From: an uncultured Oscillospiraceae bacterium
GTDB lineage: Bacteria; Bacillota; Clostridia; Oscillospirales; Ruminococcaceae
DNA: 16,460 bases
NCBI GenBank assembly: GCA_900548355.1
Contig: URKR01000037.1
Span: 1-16,460 of the forward strand
Direction: 5' to 3'
The position numbers and the translations under genes were made by a program. A model generated the notes under the pieces. It did not search any database, was not told the DNA's origin, and saw nothing but the letters and a program-made list of their open reading frames with translations. Positions 13,786 to 16,460 of the stretch are shown one piece after another. How positions within the stretch are numbered: the first letter of the stretch is position 1; every line of letters begins with the position of its first letter.

Positions 13786-15072
13786 TCAAAGTTCCATATC
13801 CTGCCCGCGACGGCGGGAAGGCTGCTCATGCTGTCTTGTTTGCGGGGTGTGGGTCAAAACGGCCACAAGAAAAGCCCGCACCCTCTCCGGCGCGAGCTTC
13901 ACGGCGTCCAGATAGGGCTGGACGCTCTTTTTTAGTTCCTGATATTTTTCGCTCAGCGATTCATACCGCTTTTTCCAAATCGCGACGCTTTTTTGGGCAG
14001 AAGCCAACCGCTCCTGCAACCTGCCATTGTCCGCCTTGACGGTGATACTATTGACAGCGTAGGATTTTAATGTGTCGCACTCTTGCGGCGTCAGCGAAAT
14101 GTTTCCCGTGATGGGATTTTTCTTGCCCATTGACTGGATCTCCTCTACGGTCAGGGCGATTGTGCGCTGCTCTTTGGTCTGGCCTTGGAGGGATTTCAGC
14201 TTCTTCGCCTTTTTCTGTGCGGCGGCCTCGGTGGCGTTCAGCGTCTGCTCAGCCTGGGCCACCTGGGCGGTCACAGCCTCCAACCGCTGCTGCTCCGCCT
14301 GTACCTTGAATTGGGTCACGGTCAGATGCTCTTCGGTGCTGCCCCGCTCGCCGCGTTCCACATCGGTATACCCGGCGGCGCGCATAAAATGAAAGAAATC
14401 GTCTTGCAGCACACTGTAAGATTTTTTCAAAACGGGTTTTCCATTCTTCTGCAAGACCGGATTTCCATCGGCGTTGAGGGCGGGCTTGGACATCCATTTC
14501 TTGCTCCGGCTGACTTGCATAACGGTCTCCTTCACCGTGCCGACCAGAGACTTGTCCTTGCAGCGTTTGCTCCAAAGGATCTGCTTTTCCACCACCGGCA
14601 CATAGACCACATGGAGGTGGTAGTGATACACCTCCTGGCCCAGCGCCTCGGACATGGCCCGGTTGATCTCGTCGGCGTGCATTACGGCGGAGAGGATGTA
14701 CTGCTCCCCGCCCACGATCTCCACGGCGGCTTTGTAGGCGTCGGCGTAAAACTGCCTGGCAAATTCATAGCCGCCGTGGTTGTGGAAGTAGGCGGAGTTC
14801 ACATCGAAGATCAGCTCGCCGAAGTGGATAGCGTCTGGTTTCAGACCGCGTGTAGAGATGATTTTTTCCTGCTCCATCTGCCGGAACATCTCCATGTAGC
14901 TGGCGGTGGGGGCTTTGAAGTGGATATTGAGCGGGGTGCGTTCCGGGACAATATCGGGGTTGCGGTAGCTGTCTTTTTCCCGTTCGTTGTGCTTTTGGGT
15001 GTTGCCGATGTCCTTGTCCGGGACATCCACATTTCTGGCGCTGGTACGGTCGATTCCATCATTTCTGGCCAT
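13786..15072 (-). CDS. MobV/Pre-type relaxase (plasmid mobilization protein)
   Basis: The 428-residue protein should nick oriT and lead strand transfer when a helper conjugative system is present. The N-terminal half fits the Pre/Mob family: a histidine-containing strand (MHADE, 131-135) and the metal-binding HUH-like stretch HYHLHVVYVPV (150-160). The latter corresponds to the PHLHxxxVP motif of MobV. The gap between the HxDE and HxH motifs is about ten residues longer than I recall for classic members. The C-terminal half is rich in coiled coil (about 245-300 and 330-375) with a basic tail. I chose the ATG at 15072 for its AAAGGAG site and because everything upstream is the oriT-like region. 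It heads an operon with the 108-residue gene. Confidence 0.85.
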   Translation of the reverse strand: MARNDGIDRTSARNVDVPDKDIGNTQKHNEREKDSYRNPDIVPERTPLNIHFKAPTASYMEMFRQMEQEKIISTRGLKPDAIHFGELIFDVNSAYFHNHGGYEFARQFYADAYKAAVEIVGGEQYILSAVMHADEINRAMSEALGQEVYHYHLHVVYVPVVEKQILWSKRCKDKSLVGTVKETVMQVSRSKKWMSKPALNADGNPVLQKNGKPVLKKSYSVLQDDFFHFMRAAGYTDVERGERGSTEEHLTVTQFKVQAEQQRLEAVTAQVAQAEQTLNATEAAAQKKAKKLKSLQGQTKEQRTIALTVEEIQSMGKKNPITGNISLTPQECDTLKSYAVNSITVKADNGRLQERLASAQKSVAIWKKRYESLSEKYQELKKSVQPYLDAVKLAPERVRAFLVAVLTHTPQTRQHEQPSRRRGQDMEL

Positions 15073-15519
15073 AAAAATCAACTCCTTTCGTTCGGGCGTG
15101 GACGGCTGCGGAACGGGGATGCACTTCCTGCGGGAAGTGTAATAACCCACTATAACACTTTCAGCCCGGAGGGCTGCAAAGTGCCGTGGGCTCTCCGAGG
15201 GGTATGCGGCTTCTGCGGAAGCCTTCCGTCTTTTTCGCCTTACCCATGTGCCCGCAAGCCGAAAAAGCCGGCATGTACGGCAGCTTTGAAGCCATCGGTT
15301 TTGCTTCAATGCTGCCGCCCACGGGCTGGGACAATCCGCCGGATTCTCCCAGCCAAACCATCTCAGAATCTGCTGTTTCTTCGATGGGACGAGGGTCACG
15401 GTTTGGAGCGGCGCTGCCACACGATGTCATACCCCAGGGCGTCTGCCAGCTGCACGGTCCGGTGTAAATGGATACCGCAAGAGAATGGGGCGAACCACTG
15501 CGTACGTATGTACAGCCAA
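15073..15519. other. Intergenic oriT-containing region between the primase and relaxase genes
   Basis: This 447-bp stretch has no convincing complete gene. It holds the oriT-like hairpin (15150-15183), a second hairpin, CACTTCC-TGCG-GGAAGTG (15122-15139), and a similar GGCTTC-TGCG-GAAGCC hairpin near 15208. At the primase side it overlaps a possible HTH gene remnant (15396-15542) and one arm of a long inverted repeat. The rest shows nothing I can name. Confidence 0.6.
15150..15183 (-). other. oriT: Candidate origin of transfer (oriT) for the MobV relaxase
   Basis: Read on the minus strand, a hairpin (CACTTTGCAGCCC, loop TCC, GGGCTGAAAGTG; 15183-15156) is followed directly by TTATAG (15155-15150). 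MobV origins such as that of pMV158, as I recall, have a hairpin followed by a GTG/TTATA nick region, so the nick here would fall near 15156/15155. It lies 78 bp upstream of the relaxase start, the usual place. The match is from memory and the nick position is inferred. Confidence 0.55.
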
Positions 15520-15542
15520 TCATCCCTGTCGCCCCCTGGTCA
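15396..15542 (-). pseudogene. Possible remnant of a small helix-turn-helix gene
   Basis: One minus-strand frame, open between TGA codons, encodes about 47 residues ending LHRTVQLADALGYDIVWQRR. That C-terminus resembles the end of small XRE/LLM-type DNA-binding proteins common on mobile elements (…LADALGYDIVW…). There is no good start codon or ribosome binding site, and the expected N-terminal HTH is absent. It overlaps the end of the primase gene. It could also be chance coding in a conserved spacer. Confidence 0.3.
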
Positions 15543-15568
15543 CGTCTTTCGGTACGTACGTACGCAGC
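15499..15568. repeat. Inverted repeat with TACGTACGTACG arms at the end of the primase gene
   Basis: CTGCGTACGTATGTAC (15499-15514) and GTACGTACGTACGCAG (15553-15568) are complementary with one mismatch across a 38-bp centre. The right arm codes for the last residues of the primase (LRTYVP) and the stop codon lies in the centre. No U-tract follows on the minus strand. A regulatory or replication site is possible. Confidence 0.7.
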
Positions 15569-16460
15569 GAATCACCAGAAAACACCGACATATTAGGGCA
15601 CACCAGCGCCTCGATCCCGAAAAATCCCCGCACCCGGCGACCGGCGGCGTTGGTCACATTGTTGCAGTATTCGAGATTGTACTTGCTCTGGCTGGCAATC
15701 ACGGCATCGCTGAAGCTGCGGGGCTTTAGCGCAGTCAAACCGTTTTCGGAGCAAAAAATCTGGTACACCTCATACAGTTCCTTGGAGCTGATCGTTGCAT
15801 CCGCTTTCAGCCGGATATAGCCCTCGGATTCCAGAAAATCGAACACATTGTTGTTGTCCCGCTTGACGGATTCCCGGTTTTCCCTGGTGCGTTGGCTCTC
15901 GGTGAACTTGAAATTGTTTGCCACCAGCCGCTGCAATCCGGCAAAGGCCCAGAGAAAGATGCCCTCGATCTCTGTTTTCATCTTCTCGGCAATGTCGGGG
16001 TCGTCCACACGATTTACCGGCTTCTCCTTCGTGGTTAGAACGAGCTGCCGCCGGTAAAAGCCGTCGCTGTGGTCAAAGAGGGCCTGCAAGTCGCCGTTGC
16101 TGAACGCCAGCAAGCGGGAAGACATCCACCCCTGGTAGCTCTGTTTGCCTTTGCGCTCCAAATCCATCTTGCCCTGTGCGGTGACGATGGATTTGACATA
16201 GTTTGTCTGGCGCAGCGCCTCCATTCGCATATCGTCATCGACACACAGCAGAATGTGTTCCAGGTCAGCGCGGGCGAAACGGTTTTCGGAGATTTTGCCG
16301 ATGCTGCCGTCCTTCATGTTGCTGCCGAACAGGGCCGACAGCACCGCGCCGATCTGGCTCTTTCCTTCGCCGCCGCTGCCTTTGATGACCATCATCCGCT
16401 GACCTTTGTTGCTGGGGATCAGGCAGTAGCCGATATATTCCTGCAAAGTGGGAATGTCCT
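15520..16460 (-). CDS. P4-type phage/plasmid primase-helicase, C-terminal part (5' end cut by the window)
   Basis: The reading frame is open to the window edge, so the start lies outside; about 313 residues are visible. Near the beginning, VIKGSGGEGKSQIG is a Walker A motif, followed by HILLCVDDDM as Walker B and the RLLAFSNGDL segment typical of superfamily 3 / D5-type helicases. A C-terminal winged-helix-like part (about 200-290) includes FDFLESEGYIRL. Such proteins open and prime DNA for element replication after excision or transfer. The stop is the TGA at 15520-15522. The missing N-terminal part should hold the primase domain. Confidence 0.85.
   Translation of the reverse strand, partial: DIPTLQEYIGYCLIPSNKGQRMMVIKGSGGEGKSQIGAVLSALFGSNMKDGSIGKISENRFARADLEHILLCVDDDMRMEALRQTNYVKSIVTAQGKMDLERKGKQSYQGWMSSRLLAFSNGDLQALFDHSDGFYRRQLVLTTKEKPVNRVDDPDIAEKMKTEIEGIFLWAFAGLQRLVANNFKFTESQRTRENRESVKRDNNNVFDFLESEGYIRLKADATISSKELYEVYQIFCSENGLTALKPRSFSDAVIASQSKYNLEYCNNVTNAAGRRVRGFFGIEALVCPNMSVFSGDSLRTYVPKDVTRGRQG

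Larger units (their letters stand above)
11671..16460. mobile_element. Integrative mobilizable element (one end, continuing past the window)
   Basis: The segment carries a large serine recombinase by its end, a MobV-type relaxase with an oriT-like region, a small unknown gene and a P4-type primase/helicase, all on the minus strand. GC content is visibly lower and codon use more A/T tolerant than in the flanking genes. The left boundary is set by loss of homology to the disrupted regulator, within about 11669-11680. The layout resembles Tn4451/TnpX-type mobilizable elements of Firmicutes. The right boundary and any cargo lie outside the window. Confidence 0.85.

Noticed and set aside
15161..15523. 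120-codon minus-strand open frame between primase and relaxase
   Set aside because: It has no ribosome binding site, an unusual Pro/Ser/Gly-rich composition, and its end overlaps the oriT-like hairpin; conserved non-coding DNA is more likely.
14185..15729. 514-codon plus-strand open frame opposite the relaxase and oriT region
   Set aside because: It crosses several functional sites and the opposite-strand relaxase motifs are intact.

Overview
The window is high-GC bacterial DNA. Its AAGGAGG-type ribosome binding sites, OmpR-type two-component system, PPi-type phosphofructokinase, membrane-anchored XRE regulator and Firmicute-type integrative element suggest a gut Clostridia/Oscillospirales organism (Faecalibacterium, Gemmiger or Subdoligranulum relatives). 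That assignment is inferred from style and gene content, not from a marker gene.

Layout. Positions 1-330 hold three copies of a 100-bp palindrome-rich tandem repeat plus the start of a fourth. Next, on the minus strand and read from right to left, is an operon: an OmpR/PhoB response regulator (2447-3130), a HAMP/HisKA sensor kinase (913-2457, overlapping the regulator) and a small single-pass coiled-coil membrane protein (355-888). Divergent from it is a secreted or anchored DUF4830-like protein (3344-3907). A long hairpin separates that gene from a convergent neurotransmitter:sodium symporter (4015-5373). The symporter lies between two related dispersed repeats.

A consensus promoter (5483-5512) leads a tight plus-strand operon: a YhfC-type intramembrane protease homologue (5660-6463), an MBOAT O-acyltransferase (6467-7933) and an SGNH/AlgX-like partner (7952-8962). 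This looks like a system for acylating an extracellular polymer. A regulatory spacer with a cruciform-like hairpin precedes a PPi-dependent phosphofructokinase (9352-10584). That gene ends at a strong intrinsic terminator, followed by a roughly 177-bp nested-palindrome repeat (10715-10891).

From about 11670 to the right edge the window holds one end of an integrative mobilizable element with lower GC and different codon use. It carries, on the minus strand, a P4-type primase/helicase (cut by the window edge), an oriT-like region, a MobV-type relaxase, a small unknown protein and a TnpX-like large serine recombinase next to the element end. The element appears to have inserted into an XRE-family membrane regulator gene. 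Only the C-terminal part of that gene remains (10896-11675), and its HTH half-domain stops at the junction. The missing N-terminal half should lie beyond the far end of the element, outside this window.

The best leads are the disrupted regulator with its precise junction, the oriT-like hairpin with a TTATA motif, the protease/MBOAT/SGNH operon, and the 100-bp palindrome array, in which one copy carries a symmetric double change that keeps a dyad.
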